A stretch of 64,000 nucleotides of DNA from contig JAEKNX010000002.1 of assembly GCA_016839055.1 (NCBI GenBank), forward strand, positions 441,451 through 505,450. Direction: 5' to 3'. The position numbers and the translations under genes are program-made. The stretch comes from Spirochaetales bacterium. GTDB taxonomy: Bacteria; Spirochaetota; Spirochaetia; UBA9216. The notes beneath the pieces were generated by a model. That model was given only the letters and a program-made list of their open reading frames with translations. It had not been told where the DNA came from and did no database searches. Below are positions 34,860 through 44,021 of the stretch, in pieces. Numbering within the stretch: position 1 is the first letter of the stretch; every line of letters begins with the position of its first letter.

Positions 34860-35890
34860 TGTCTGAAGAAATGAAATTACTAATTAAGAGTTCACCGCAG
34901 ATTCATTCAAGACAAACAACTTCAAGGATAATGTGGATTGTTGTTTTGAGCCTTATTCCGTCAGGAATTTGGGGGGTCTACGCGTTTGGTTTAAGATCAC
35001 TTATAGTTCTTGCGGCATCAATTATTGCTGCTTGCGCCGCCGAGTATCTTATGGGCCGGCTGATGTCCAAAAACACCCTTTCGGACGGAAGCGCGTTTTT
35101 AACAGGACTGCTTGTCGGCTATAATATGCCGCCCGCGGTGCCTATCTATATCGCCGTGATTGCATCACTGTTCGCGATTATAATCGTCAAGTGGACCTTC
35201 GGCGGACTCGGCGCAAACTGGATGAATCCGGCGCTTGCCGGCCGTGTGTTCGTGTTCTTTTCATGGACCGGAGGGATGAGCAGATGGTCAATGCCGAGGA
35301 TGATAACCGACACGGTATCCGGCGCAAGTCCCCTGGGATTCATAAAGACCGGCATGCTGAGTTTTGAAGGTACCGCAACAGGGCCCATGGATTTCCTTTC
35401 AATTCAGGGATATCCGGCAGGTTCCTACATGGATTTCTTTCTCGGCAGGATTCCGGGCTGTATCGGTGAAGTTTCAGCCCTGCTGCTGCTTGCCGGCGGC
35501 ATTTTTCTGATAGTTATGAAAATCGTCAACTGGGAAATACCAGTGTTTTATATCGGAAGCTTCGCGCTGCTCACCTGGATATTCGGCGGACTCGGTTTTG
35601 GGAACGGTTTTTTTACCGGTGACGTTCTTTTTCACGTACTGACCGGCGGACTGATGCTTGGAGTATTTTTCATGGCTACCGATATGGTGACCTCTCCGAT
35701 AACCCGAAAAGGTATGATTGTATACGCGGTCGGCTGCGGGTTTCTGACCTTCATCATCCGAATCTACGGCTCATTTCCAGAGGGAGTATCACTGGCGATT
35801 ATACTGATGAATATATTTGTTCCTCTGATTAACAGGGTGACTCAGCCGGTGAAGTTCGGAAATATTCAGAAGGAAAAGAAAAATGACTGA
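34859..35890 (+). CDS. rnfD: Rnf complex subunit D
   Basis: Membrane subunit of the ion pump, 343 residues with about eight or nine TM helices. It normally carries FMN covalently bound to a Thr in a [ST]GAT-type motif. Here the matching site reads DTVSGAS at residues 151-157, with Ser (codon AGT) where the Thr is expected. The start overlaps the rnfC stop as TGATG. Confidence 0.94.
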   Translation: MSEEMKLLIKSSPQIHSRQTTSRIMWIVVLSLIPSGIWGVYAFGLRSLIVLAASIIAACAAEYLMGRLMSKNTLSDGSAFLTGLLVGYNMPPAVPIYIAVIASLFAIIIVKWTFGGLGANWMNPALAGRVFVFFSWTGGMSRWSMPRMITDTVSGASPLGFIKTGMLSFEGTATGPMDFLSIQGYPAGSYMDFFLGRIPGCIGEVSALLLLAGGIFLIVMKIVNWEIPVFYIGSFALLTWIFGGLGFGNGFFTGDVLFHVLTGGLMLGVFFMATDMVTSPITRKGMIVYAVGCGFLTFIIRIYGSFPEGVSLAIILMNIFVPLINRVTQPVKFGNIQKEKKND

Positions 35891-36431
35891 TATGTTAAAA
35901 ACAGGAAGCAAACTGGCACTGATTTGTGCCGTAGCGGCCTTCTGTCTGGGGGCTGTGAATACGGTCACCGAGCCGAAGATTGCCGAGTTCCGGGCGGCAA
36001 AACTTAAAGCCGCTCTCGAGCAGGTTTCACCCGGTGGAGTAATTGGCGAGGAAACTGAGGCCGGAGACGCTGTCGTTCTGAGCTATTATGTAGTTGCCGG
36101 GGTCGATGATGTGAGCGGCTATATTCTGAATCTAAAAGGATCCGGATATGCAGGGAATCTGATAATACTCGCAAGCTACAGTCCTGACGGTAAGGTTCTA
36201 GGCTCGGTACTGATGGAAGATGAGGAAACACCTGGTCTCGGCAAAGAGGCTGAAAAAGACTGGTATATGAAGAAATATCTTGGTTTTTCAGGTAAAGATA
36301 TACCATCAGCCAAGAGACAATTGAGTCAGTCAGACAGTGACGCCATATCAGGAGCTACAATCACCTTTAGTGCTGTTGCTAAGGCTCTTATCTCCGGTTC
36401 TGATTTCGTAATTGCCAAGGGAGGGATGTAG
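35883..36431 (+). CDS. rnfG: Rnf complex subunit G (covalent FMN)
   Basis: 182 residues with an N-terminal TM anchor and a periplasmic FMN domain. The flavinylation motif SDAISGATITF is intact, with the acceptor Thr in SGAT. Also seen are the ETPGLGKEA loop and a C-terminal VAKAL helix. It overlaps rnfD by eight bases. Confidence 0.95.
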   Translation: MTDMLKTGSKLALICAVAAFCLGAVNTVTEPKIAEFRAAKLKAALEQVSPGGVIGEETEAGDAVVLSYYVVAGVDDVSGYILNLKGSGYAGNLIILASYSPDGKVLGSVLMEDEETPGLGKEAEKDWYMKKYLGFSGKDIPSAKRQLSQSDSDAISGATITFSAVAKALISGSDFVIAKGGM

Positions 36432-37058
36432 ATGCTCAAGGATTTTACTAAGGGTTTTGTAAAAGAAAACCCGGTTTTCGTTCTGGCCTTAGGGCTTTGT
36501 CCTGCACTCGGGGTTACATCCAAGGTTGTAAATGCACTGGGAATGGGCGCCGGGGTAATTTTCGTCCTCCTCGGCTCGAATATATTTGTATCTGTATTAA
36601 AGAATTTCATTCCTGAAAAGGTTAGAATACCCGCATACATTGTAATTATTGCGTCTTTCGTAACAATAGTCGAGATGGTCATGGAAGCTTTTGTTCCGGC
36701 ACTTTTTGAGTCACTCGGAGTTTTTGTTCCTCTAATCGTTGTAAACTGCGTAATTCTTGGAAGGGCTGAAGCCTTTGCCAATAAGAACAGCGTTAAGTCT
36801 TCAATTCTTGACGCCTTAGGAATGGGAATAGGATTCACTTTTGCTCTTTTGATAATAGCCTTTATAAGAGAGGTCCTCGGCTCAGGCACAATTTCTCTGA
36901 TTCCAATCGGCACCTGGGACGGTATTGTAAGTATTCCAGGATTGTCAAAATCACCGGCAAGAGTCTTTTCTCTGGCAGCAGGTGCTCTGCTTGTCATGGG
37001 ATACTTAAAAGCCCTGTTCAATTGGGCTGAACTTAAGAAAGCAGGGGCTAAAAAATGA
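36432..37058 (+). CDS. rnfE: Rnf complex subunit E
   Basis: A 208-residue membrane subunit with six TM helices, starting FTKGFVKENPVFVLALGLCPALGV, part of which forms the conserved half of the intramembrane cluster pocket with RnfA. VVNCVILGRAEAFA is the second conserved stretch. It is adjacent to rnfG with no gap and overlaps rnfA by four bases. Confidence 0.95.
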   Translation: MLKDFTKGFVKENPVFVLALGLCPALGVTSKVVNALGMGAGVIFVLLGSNIFVSVLKNFIPEKVRIPAYIVIIASFVTIVEMVMEAFVPALFESLGVFVPLIVVNCVILGRAEAFANKNSVKSSILDALGMGIGFTFALLIIAFIREVLGSGTISLIPIGTWDGIVSIPGLSKSPARVFSLAAGALLVMGYLKALFNWAELKKAGAKK

Positions 37059-37645
37059 CTTATATTGGTATTATTATAACATTTGTGTTTATCAATAACT
37101 TTATTCTTACACAGTTTCTCGGCCTCTGTCCCTTTATCGGAGTATCAAAAAATGTTGAATCGGCCGTTGGGATGGGATTCGCCGTTACCTTCGTAATGTC
37201 GATAGCGGCTCTTGCCACCTGGGCAATACAGAACTTCATTCTAGTGCCTCTTAACATCGAGTTTTTGCAGACAATTACCTTCATCCTCATGATAGCCGCC
37301 CTCGTACAGTTTGTTGAAATGTTTATCCAGAAGTCTTCTCCGTCATTATACAAGGCTCTTGGTATCTATCTTCCACTTATAACTACTAACTGCGCCGTCC
37401 TGGGTATTGCGCTCATTGCGGTTAGAAGCAATTATAATGCTATTGAGAGCTTTGTAGCGGGTATTGCAGCCGGACTGGGCTTCCTCCTGGCTATTCTTCT
37501 GATGTCGACAATACGAGAAAAACTCGATGCGGAATGGATTCCAGCCCCCTTGCGCGGTACGCCGATTGCTTTCATTACAGGCGGACTCATGGCTCTGGCA
37601 TTCATGGCTTTCGATAAGACGCTGCTTAACAACCTGATAGGATAG
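37055..37645 (+). CDS. rnfA: Rnf complex subunit A
   Basis: A 196-residue membrane subunit homologous to RnfE. It has NNFILTQFLGLCPFIGVS in the first helix region and TTNCAVLGIAL later, the two Cys-bearing segments of the RnfA family. ATGA overlap with rnfE. Confidence 0.96.
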   Translation: MTYIGIIITFVFINNFILTQFLGLCPFIGVSKNVESAVGMGFAVTFVMSIAALATWAIQNFILVPLNIEFLQTITFILMIAALVQFVEMFIQKSSPSLYKALGIYLPLITTNCAVLGIALIAVRSNYNAIESFVAGIAAGLGFLLAILLMSTIREKLDAEWIPAPLRGTPIAFITGGLMALAFMAFDKTLLNNLIG

Positions 37646-37655
37646 GAGAGACAAA

Positions 37656-38465
37656 ATGATTGACAGAGTATTATACGCTTTTCTTTCGGTCGGTATTTTA
37701 GGCGGTCTTCTCGGACTTGCCCTTGCTTTTGCGGCTAGAATCTTCGCTGTGAAGAAAGATAAGAGAATTGAAGAAGTTGAGGGAGTCCTTCCCAGCATAA
37801 ACTGCGGCGCATGCGGATATCCCGGATGTTCGGGATATGCGGAAGCCATTATAAATGAGGATGCGGACATGACTCTCTGTTCTCCCGGCGGTGCTGACGT
37901 AGCTACAAAGATCGGCGAGATAATGGGAGTGGAAGTTTCGGTATCCGGAGAAAAGCTAGTGGCCCAGATTCACTGCAGAGGAACCAATGAAACAAGTCTG
38001 AAGAAGTATGAGTACAAGGGTATTGAAGATTGTAATGCCATGCATTCAGCCTTTGGAGGTGACAAGATCTGTCCTTACGGCTGTCTCGGACTTGGAAGCT
38101 GTATCAAGGTCTGTCCGGTAGACGCCATAGTCAAGACCGAATATGGATACCTCGATATCGATAAAGATAAATGTATTGCCTGTGGAAAGTGTATAGATGT
38201 ATGTCCTACAGGTGTAATAAAAATGATACCTTATAGAGCCAGGGAAATTGTGGCCTGCAATTCTACCGATAAGGGCGGTGCTGTAAGAAAGTACTGTTCA
38301 GTAGGCTGTATTGGGTGTAAAATGTGTGAAAAGAAATCCCCCGAAGGCGGTTTCAAAGTTGATAATTTTCTAGCATCAATTGATTACAATGCCGAAGGCA
38401 GCAGAGCAGAAGCTGTTGAAGTCTGTCCGGCCAAATGTATCATAGATCTGGATGTTGCTGACTAG
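37656..38465 (+). CDS. rnfB: Rnf complex subunit B (ferredoxin-accepting)
   Basis: A 269-residue peripheral subunit that takes electrons from reduced ferredoxin. It has an N-terminal TM anchor and the NCGACGYPGCSGYAEAI motif with a fourth Cys in LCSPGG. It also has a second ferredoxin region, CLGLGSCIKVCP and CIACGKCIDVCP, and further Cys residues (VGCIGCKMC, EVCPAKC). GGAGAG lies before the start. This length is close to acetogen-type RnfB. It ends the rnf cluster, and the next gene follows after 29 bases. Confidence 0.96.
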   Translation: MIDRVLYAFLSVGILGGLLGLALAFAARIFAVKKDKRIEEVEGVLPSINCGACGYPGCSGYAEAIINEDADMTLCSPGGADVATKIGEIMGVEVSVSGEKLVAQIHCRGTNETSLKKYEYKGIEDCNAMHSAFGGDKICPYGCLGLGSCIKVCPVDAIVKTEYGYLDIDKDKCIACGKCIDVCPTGVIKMIPYRAREIVACNSTDKGGAVRKYCSVGCIGCKMCEKKSPEGGFKVDNFLASIDYNAEGSRAEAVEVCPAKCIIDLDVAD

Positions 38466-38494
38466 GGAGGGGCAGCAGCCGGAGAATATGTATA

Positions 38495-40510
38495 GTGAAG
38501 AAAGTTAAATTAATAATCGGAACCGTCAACAGTTGCTCGCTGTTAGTTGGCGAGCAGAGACTGGAGGAGATCTATGAGAGATCATACAAACCCTTTCTTA
38601 GAATCGCTCACAGTAACAACCTTCCGGTAACGATGTATTACAGCGGTGAACTGCTTTCATGGCTTATTGACAAGCATGACGGTGTTCAGATGTTGTTCAA
38701 CGACATTTTTAAGAGCAGAAAAATAGAAATTCTTGGAGGAGGGTATTACTCTCCTCTTTTTTCTCTAATCCCGAGGAAGGATCGCGTGAGTCAGATTGAG
38801 CTTATGACGACTGAGATCCGTAAACGTTTCGGCAAGAGGACCCGCGGTATGTGGATTACCGAGAAGGTCTGGGAGCCGGGAATGCCGATGACGATGAATT
38901 ATTCGGGTATGGAGTTTACATTCCTTGATGAGGAATTTTTTGAGGATGCCGGACTGTTTAACGGTGAGCTCTATCAGCCATGCACGACCGAAGATCAGGG
39001 CAAGAAAGTTGTAATATTCCCTATTTCCAACCGGCTTATCAGCCAGTTTCCGCTTGTTTCTCCCGAAGAAATGCTTGAACAAATCTTGGATTGCGGTTCA
39101 GATAAGGAAGAGAGGGTGATAAGCCTTCTTCTAAACGGAGAAGATCTCGACCTCGCAACTGATGGTTCGGTGCAGAGAATTGAACACTTTTTTGATTTAA
39201 TTCATAAAAACAGAAAAAAAATTGATGTAGTACTTCCCGGCAAACTTGTACGGGAATACGGCAGGATGAAGAAGGTTTATTTCGGCTGTGTTTCACCCGG
39301 GGATATCGGGCGTTGGAGCGGTCCTGTTTTCCGTGAGCAGATCAGCAATGAACATGAATTACAAACAGGCGGAAAAGAGACTCCTGCCCGGCGAAAGCCG
39401 GTGAATACTCAGAGTTTTTTCAGGCATTTTCTCGCTAAATACCCTGAAAGCAATTTTCTGTATTCAAGGATGATAGATGTTCACTTTCTTATTTCCCAGG
39501 TAAGGGGAGACAAACAACGAAAAAAATCTGCGGAACTGGAATTATATAAAAGCCAGAACCATTCGGCATTCTGGCATGGCGGTGGCAGTCCAGGAATTTA
39601 TTCAGCTGAAGGCCGCCGTCTGGCTTACGCTTCTCTCATCGAAGCAGAAAAAATTACCAGAGAAAGAAGCGGATTCAGGGCAGCATTCTCAAAGGAAGAT
39701 TTTGACATGGATGGGCTCGATGAGCTTATCTACCGTGGATTGAGCCTCAATATTAATATACACCTTAAAGGTGGTAGTGTATTCGAACTTGATTACTTCA
39801 GAACCCCGCATAACTATCAGGGTACCATGGCGCGTCATAGAGAGTGGTATCATGAAGACGATATAAATGATTTTTATACAAGGAATTCCTTTATAGATCA
39901 TTTCTTCAGACCGGACGAAAAAATTGAAAACTTTTTCAATATGACATACCGGGAAAACGGTGATTTTGTTTCGGGCATTTATGAGGTTGATAAATTTAAT
40001 AAAGAAAGAAAGGACGCCCTCCTCTCGAGGCTCGGAAGCGTAATTACAAGGAAAAGTAAATTTTCCGTACAAGTAAATAAGAAATACAGTTTCAAAAGAA
40101 ATTCAATAATTGTTGAATATGAAATAGTTAATAAATCCGATGCCGTCCTTAGTACAACATTCGCGTCAGAGATGAATCTTGCATTCGGTTCGATAAACGG
40201 GCCGGCAATAAGTATGGTTACAAATGTCAATGGTATCGGAATCAACCAGGATAAAGAGATATTTACTCAGAATGAAGTGAAAGAATTACTGATATATGAT
40301 AAACCTCGGAAGGCGAATATAATTCTTGAATCTGATGTTGAATATGACCTGTGGTCATTTCCGGTATATACAAAAACGGGGACAGGAAAGGTAGTCGAAG
40401 AACTATATCAGTCCACCTGCTTTGTGCCCATCTGGAATCTATTGCTTGCTCCCGGTAAAAGCTGGACAAATAGTCTGCAACTTAAAATTGAGAGAAAAAG
40501 CGGGAAATAA
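38495..40510 (+). CDS. GH57 family protein (4-alpha-glucanotransferase-like, DUF1925/DUF1926)
   Basis: A 671-residue protein of the GH57 glucanotransferase group. It has the N-terminal catalytic barrel, GGGYYSPLF, the nucleophile region MWITEKVWEPGMP (Glu in the WxxExxW context, about 126-132), and C-terminal beta domains. The HxHQP motif near the N-terminus is replaced by GTVNSCS. Where the acid Asp of characterised enzymes lies the sequence reads LLLNGEDLDLA, so the acid may be Asn. Activity is therefore uncertain. GTG start with GGAG about ten bases upstream; it may be read with the rnf genes or on its own. It is followed by a terminator. Confidence 0.8.
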   Translation: MKKVKLIIGTVNSCSLLVGEQRLEEIYERSYKPFLRIAHSNNLPVTMYYSGELLSWLIDKHDGVQMLFNDIFKSRKIEILGGGYYSPLFSLIPRKDRVSQIELMTTEIRKRFGKRTRGMWITEKVWEPGMPMTMNYSGMEFTFLDEEFFEDAGLFNGELYQPCTTEDQGKKVVIFPISNRLISQFPLVSPEEMLEQILDCGSDKEERVISLLLNGEDLDLATDGSVQRIEHFFDLIHKNRKKIDVVLPGKLVREYGRMKKVYFGCVSPGDIGRWSGPVFREQISNEHELQTGGKETPARRKPVNTQSFFRHFLAKYPESNFLYSRMIDVHFLISQVRGDKQRKKSAELELYKSQNHSAFWHGGGSPGIYSAEGRRLAYASLIEAEKITRERSGFRAAFSKEDFDMDGLDELIYRGLSLNINIHLKGGSVFELDYFRTPHNYQGTMARHREWYHEDDINDFYTRNSFIDHFFRPDEKIENFFNMTYRENGDFVSGIYEVDKFNKERKDALLSRLGSVITRKSKFSVQVNKKYSFKRNSIIVEYEIVNKSDAVLSTTFASEMNLAFGSINGPAISMVTNVNGIGINQDKEIFTQNEVKELLIYDKPRKANIILESDVEYDLWSFPVYTKTGTGKVVEELYQSTCFVPIWNLLLAPGKSWTNSLQLKIERKSGK

Positions 40511-40631
40511 AACCGATTTTCATGAAATGATGCCCGTGAATTCTGAAAAATTAAAGGGAAATGTATTTTATTATTTTTATTAGATGTAAGTTGTCTATTC
40601 TGTTGAGGATTTTCTAAGATAATATGCAAGA

Positions 40632-40661
40632 GGGGCCATCCAAAAATTATTGGATGGCCCC
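40632..40661. terminator. Bidirectional terminator between the GH57 gene and the betaine-binding protein gene
   Basis: A perfect 12-bp stem GGGGCCATCCAA / TTGGATGGCCCC with a six-base loop. On the plus strand it is followed by TATCATTTTT, a modest T tail. It lies between the convergent genes ending at 40510 and 40684, so it can serve both. Confidence 0.85.
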
Positions 40662-40683
40662 TATCATTTTTATAAATCTGAAT

Positions 40684-41580
40684 TTATGGAATCCAGATAG
40701 TAACTACGTCCTTGTTCTCAGCTAACCATGCACGAGCGGCATCTTCTTCGCCTTCGTCAGATTCCCGGATGGCGACCATAAGAGATCCTAAATCGGTGTT
40801 GCTGATATTCATGTTTGAAAGAAACTGAGTAAGTTCCGGATTGTCTTCTGATAGTCCTTTTCTTCCAGTTATGTGAATGTTGCCTTCGCCCCAGACTTTT
40901 TCACCATCCTGCTCTAAAAAGGTAAGATCATAATAACCGAACATTGAGTGAGGTTTCCAGGCGGTGACGACAATCCACTCTTCATTAGAATAAGCATCTT
41001 TCAGGGCTGCCATCATTGCAGGACCTGAGGAAGCAAGCAGCTTATAACCTGCATCATCAAGGCCATATGCCGGTATAACATCACTTTCGGTTGTTTTCAT
41101 GATGCCTGCTCCGGCATCTATTCCGATGATAGTTTTATCTAACCTTTTAAGGGCTTCCGGTTTCTTCAGGTCAGAGATGGTCTTGATGCCGGCCTCATAC
41201 ATGTATGTGGGAATAGCTAATCCGCTGAGAGTCCCTTCGTATACGTTACCAAGATCAACGAGATCATCACCGAACTTTTCAATATAATCCTTATGAAGAA
41301 CGGGCAGCCATGTTTCCATGAAGGCATCCTGATCTCCTGCTGCTACACTTGCGTATCCGGGTGCTACATCAGCAGCAGTAATGGTTACTTCATAACCCAT
41401 CATATCTTCCAGTACAACTTTTGCTAAATTGGTATAAGCAACACCTTCTTCCCAGTTTGCATAGACCAGGTTGGCGGTCTTTACGTCTTCTTTTGAGTCC
41501 TGTTGTCCCCCTGCAAAAATACCTGTTGCAGTAGTCGAAACTATGAGAACGATCATTAAGATCTTTCGTAAGTTGTTCAT
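40684..41580 (-). CDS. opuAC: Glycine-betaine/proline-type ABC transporter substrate-binding protein
   Basis: A 298-residue exported binding protein of the OpuAC family. It has a signal peptide whose mature end is near AGGQQDS, a form common in spirochaetes. Ligand-pocket candidates are the Trp in TWLPVLHKDY and TAWKPHSMF, the aromatic residues that cradle quaternary ammonium groups in this family. The ligand could be glycine betaine, proline betaine, carnitine or choline. It is the last gene of the minus-strand transporter operon and ends at the terminator. Confidence 0.9.
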   Translation of the reverse strand: MNNLRKILMIVLIVSTTATGIFAGGQQDSKEDVKTANLVYANWEEGVAYTNLAKVVLEDMMGYEVTITAADVAPGYASVAAGDQDAFMETWLPVLHKDYIEKFGDDLVDLGNVYEGTLSGLAIPTYMYEAGIKTISDLKKPEALKRLDKTIIGIDAGAGIMKTTESDVIPAYGLDDAGYKLLASSGPAMMAALKDAYSNEEWIVVTAWKPHSMFGYYDLTFLEQDGEKVWGEGNIHITGRKGLSEDNPELTQFLSNMNISNTDLGSLMVAIRESDEGEEDAARAWLAENKDVVTIWIP

Positions 41581-41682
41581 CTTTATCTCCTTTTAAGATA
41601 GTAATATATTAATTCCGAAGATGTATTTCGGAATATTTCAATGTTAATTTCCGGCAGTCCCGCAACTCGGTAAGCCTCAATT

Positions 41683-42522
41683 TTAACTCTTGTCCTTGGT
41701 AGTGAAAGCCTGAGTAACCCTGTCCAGGAAAATAGCCAGGATTACAATACAAATTCCGCCTTCAAAGCCCATATCAATTTTTAATTGCGTTATACCCTTG
41801 AGAACCACATTTCCCAGGCCTCCGGCTCCAATCATTCCTGAGATAACTACCATGGAAAGAGCCAGCATGATGGTCTGATTTACTCCGGCCATAATGGTCG
41901 GAAGTGCTACCGGAATTTCTGCTTTTATAAGCATCTGTTTAGGGGTTGCGCCAAAGGCTCGGCAGGCTTCGCGGATTTCAAGGGGAACCTGCCTGATTCC
42001 TAAATTGGTCAGCCGTACTACGGGAGGCAGTGAAAAGATCAGGGTTGCTATAACACCCGGAACCGGTCCCAATTTAAAAAGCAGTACAGCAGGAATTAAA
42101 TATACGAAAGCCGGAAGAGTCTGCATGAAATCCAGTACCGGACGCATGATTTTCCAGGCTGAGTCTGATCGTGACGCCCATATTCCCAGGGGCAGACCAA
42201 TGAGTAATCCAAAGATAACAGCAGAAAAAACAAGGGAAAGAGTATCCATGGTTTCCGACCAATATCCCATATAGAGGATTAGGAGAAATCCAATCAGGGT
42301 AAAAAGAGCAACACCTTTTCCCGCAACCCTCCAGGCCAAAAGACTAAAAAGTCCAATCATTACGAGTGCGGGGGGGAAGTGGAACAGCCAGTTAACTCCC
42401 TCTAAAAACCCCTCTACGACCAACGCTATGAAATCAAACAGCCAATCAGCTTCTTCGGTCAACCATTCAATAATATTTTCAAATCCTGCACCAATATCAA
42501 AAATTTCTCTTATCCTGTTCAT
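41683..42522 (-). CDS. opuAB: Glycine-betaine-type ABC transporter permease
   Basis: A 279-residue ProW/OpuAB permease with about six TM helices and the EAA-type loop EACRAFGATPKQMLIKAEIPVALPTI, in which the EAxxxxGAxxxxxxxxxxIP pattern is seen. It sits between the ATPase and the binding protein genes and is separated from the former by 15 bases. Confidence 0.93.
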   Translation of the reverse strand: MNRIREIFDIGAGFENIIEWLTEEADWLFDFIALVVEGFLEGVNWLFHFPPALVMIGLFSLLAWRVAGKGVALFTLIGFLLILYMGYWSETMDTLSLVFSAVIFGLLIGLPLGIWASRSDSAWKIMRPVLDFMQTLPAFVYLIPAVLLFKLGPVPGVIATLIFSLPPVVRLTNLGIRQVPLEIREACRAFGATPKQMLIKAEIPVALPTIMAGVNQTIMLALSMVVISGMIGAGGLGNVVLKGITQLKIDMGFEGGICIVILAIFLDRVTQAFTTKDKS

Positions 42523-42537
42523 TTAACTCTATTTCCT

Positions 42538-43788
42538 TTATTCATTCTCTAAGGTTTCTGTTTCTTCAAGTATTTCGCTGAAAACAGTTGGTGTATCGGA
42601 TTCGTCGACACCCTCATTGACCTCGGCAATAATCATCTCTCTGCTGACAATCCCCAAAAACTTATTTTCTTCGTTGATAACGACTATCGGGTGTTTTGTC
42701 TGGAGAGCAGTGCCGAGCAAATCAGCTATGGCTGTATCTGGAGTTGTAGTGTAAAAATCGTGTCTTACTATTGTGGAAAGATCATTCTCTTTCTTTTTCT
42801 TTAGTTCTATGACATCCTCAATGTGTATGATTCCTTTCAGAAGTCTTTGGGAATCCACCAGATAAGCGTAGGATTTACTATGCTTTTCCATCAAATGCAG
42901 AGCAGCCTTGGGGCCGTCTTTAGAACTATTAAGAACAGGGCAGCTCTGTTTAATGGAGCCTGCTGTTATTGTCTTTGTCCGATCGACATTTTGAACAAAT
43001 TCTTTTACGTAATTATCAGCGGGATTTGAGAGGATGTCCTCCGGAACCCCTATTTGTCGTATACGCCCGTCTGGTCCCAGGATGGCAATACGATCTCCAA
43101 TCTTCAAGGCTTCATCCAGATCGTGAGTTATAAATATAATTGTCTTATGCATTTTGTCCTGAAGGTCGAGCAGCTCGTCCTGCATTTGAGCCCTGATGAG
43201 GGGATCGAGTGCACTGAAGGCTTCATCCATAAGCAGTATCTCCGCATCATTTGCCAAAGCCCGAGCAAGTCCAACGCGTTGCTGCATACCACCGGAGAGT
43301 TCGCTGGGAAGACTAAACTCAAAACCTTCCAGGCCAACGAGCTTTATGGCCTCCATAGCCTTTTCCCGTCGTTCTGTTTTTTCCATACCACCCAGCTCCA
43401 GACCGAATTCAACATTGTTAACAACGTTTCTGTGGGGAAGGAGCCCGAAATGCTGAAAAACCATAGACATTTTGTAACGGCGAAGCTCCCGGAGCTGTTC
43501 ACTGTCCATCTTAACAATGTCCACTCCATCAATCAGGATCTGACCGGCAGTTGGCTTGATAAGCCGGTTTAAACATCGTATAAAGGTTGATTTACCGCTG
43601 CCGGACAGTCCCATAACGACAAATGTTTCTTTTCTATGTATCTCAAAGGATGCATCATTAATTGCAATGGTGCACCCGGTTTCCTTTTTTATTTCCTTTT
43701 TCGATTTCCCCTCTTTTATCAGCGGAATTGCGCGTTTTGGATTTGGACCGAATATTTTATACAAATCCTTTACTTCTATTAAAGCCAT
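42538..43788 (-). CDS. opuAA: Glycine-betaine-type ABC transporter ATP-binding protein with CBS domains
   Basis: A 416-residue ProV/OpuAA protein. Walker A is GLSGSGKST, the signature is LSGGMQQRVGLARAL, Walker B ILLMDEAFSALDP, and the switch His lies in IIFITHDLDE. After about residue 280 come two CBS domains (SKSYAYLVD...KGIIHIEDVI and KHPIVVIN...FLGIVSREMI) that sense ionic strength in characterised relatives. I chose the ATG at 43788, with AGGGG just upstream, over the longer frame start at 43830. The promoter and an inverted repeat lie directly upstream. Confidence 0.95.
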   Translation of the reverse strand: MALIEVKDLYKIFGPNPKRAIPLIKEGKSKKEIKKETGCTIAINDASFEIHRKETFVVMGLSGSGKSTFIRCLNRLIKPTAGQILIDGVDIVKMDSEQLRELRRYKMSMVFQHFGLLPHRNVVNNVEFGLELGGMEKTERREKAMEAIKLVGLEGFEFSLPSELSGGMQQRVGLARALANDAEILLMDEAFSALDPLIRAQMQDELLDLQDKMHKTIIFITHDLDEALKIGDRIAILGPDGRIRQIGVPEDILSNPADNYVKEFVQNVDRTKTITAGSIKQSCPVLNSSKDGPKAALHLMEKHSKSYAYLVDSQRLLKGIIHIEDVIELKKKKENDLSTIVRHDFYTTTPDTAIADLLGTALQTKHPIVVINEENKFLGIVSREMIIAEVNEGVDESDTPTVFSEILEETETLENE

Positions 43789-43836
43789 AAATTTAATCCC
43801 CTTAAATACAATAGTTGCAAAGCAATTCACCTGTGT

Positions 43837-43865
43837 ATTATGTGAACTGCAAAAAATTTATCCAA
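43837..43865 (-). promoter_or_regulatory. Promoter for the betaine transporter operon
   Basis: On the minus strand, TTGGAT (43860-43865), a 17-base spacer, and CATAAT (43837-43842), about 48 bases before the ATG of opuAA. Confidence 0.55.
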
Positions 43866-43883
43866 ATATATTATTTGTTCACA
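43841..43883. promoter_or_regulatory. Inverted repeat around the betaine-transporter promoter
   Basis: A 7-bp inverted pair TGTGAAC at 43841-43847 and GTTCACA at 43877-43883, separated by 29 bases. One arm overlaps the end of the -10 box and the other lies just upstream of the -35. This is the layout of an operator, but with so few bases chance is possible. Confidence 0.4.
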
Positions 43884-44021
43884 TATTTATGCGAACCAGA
43901 AAATGAGTAGCACTTTTTTCAAAACGTAAAGAGCCATACGCAATGTTTTTAGTGTGTCCTATGGACAGACAGATGATTCTTTTTGGCTATTGAGTCGTGG
44001 AAGAATCACCATTAAAACTAG

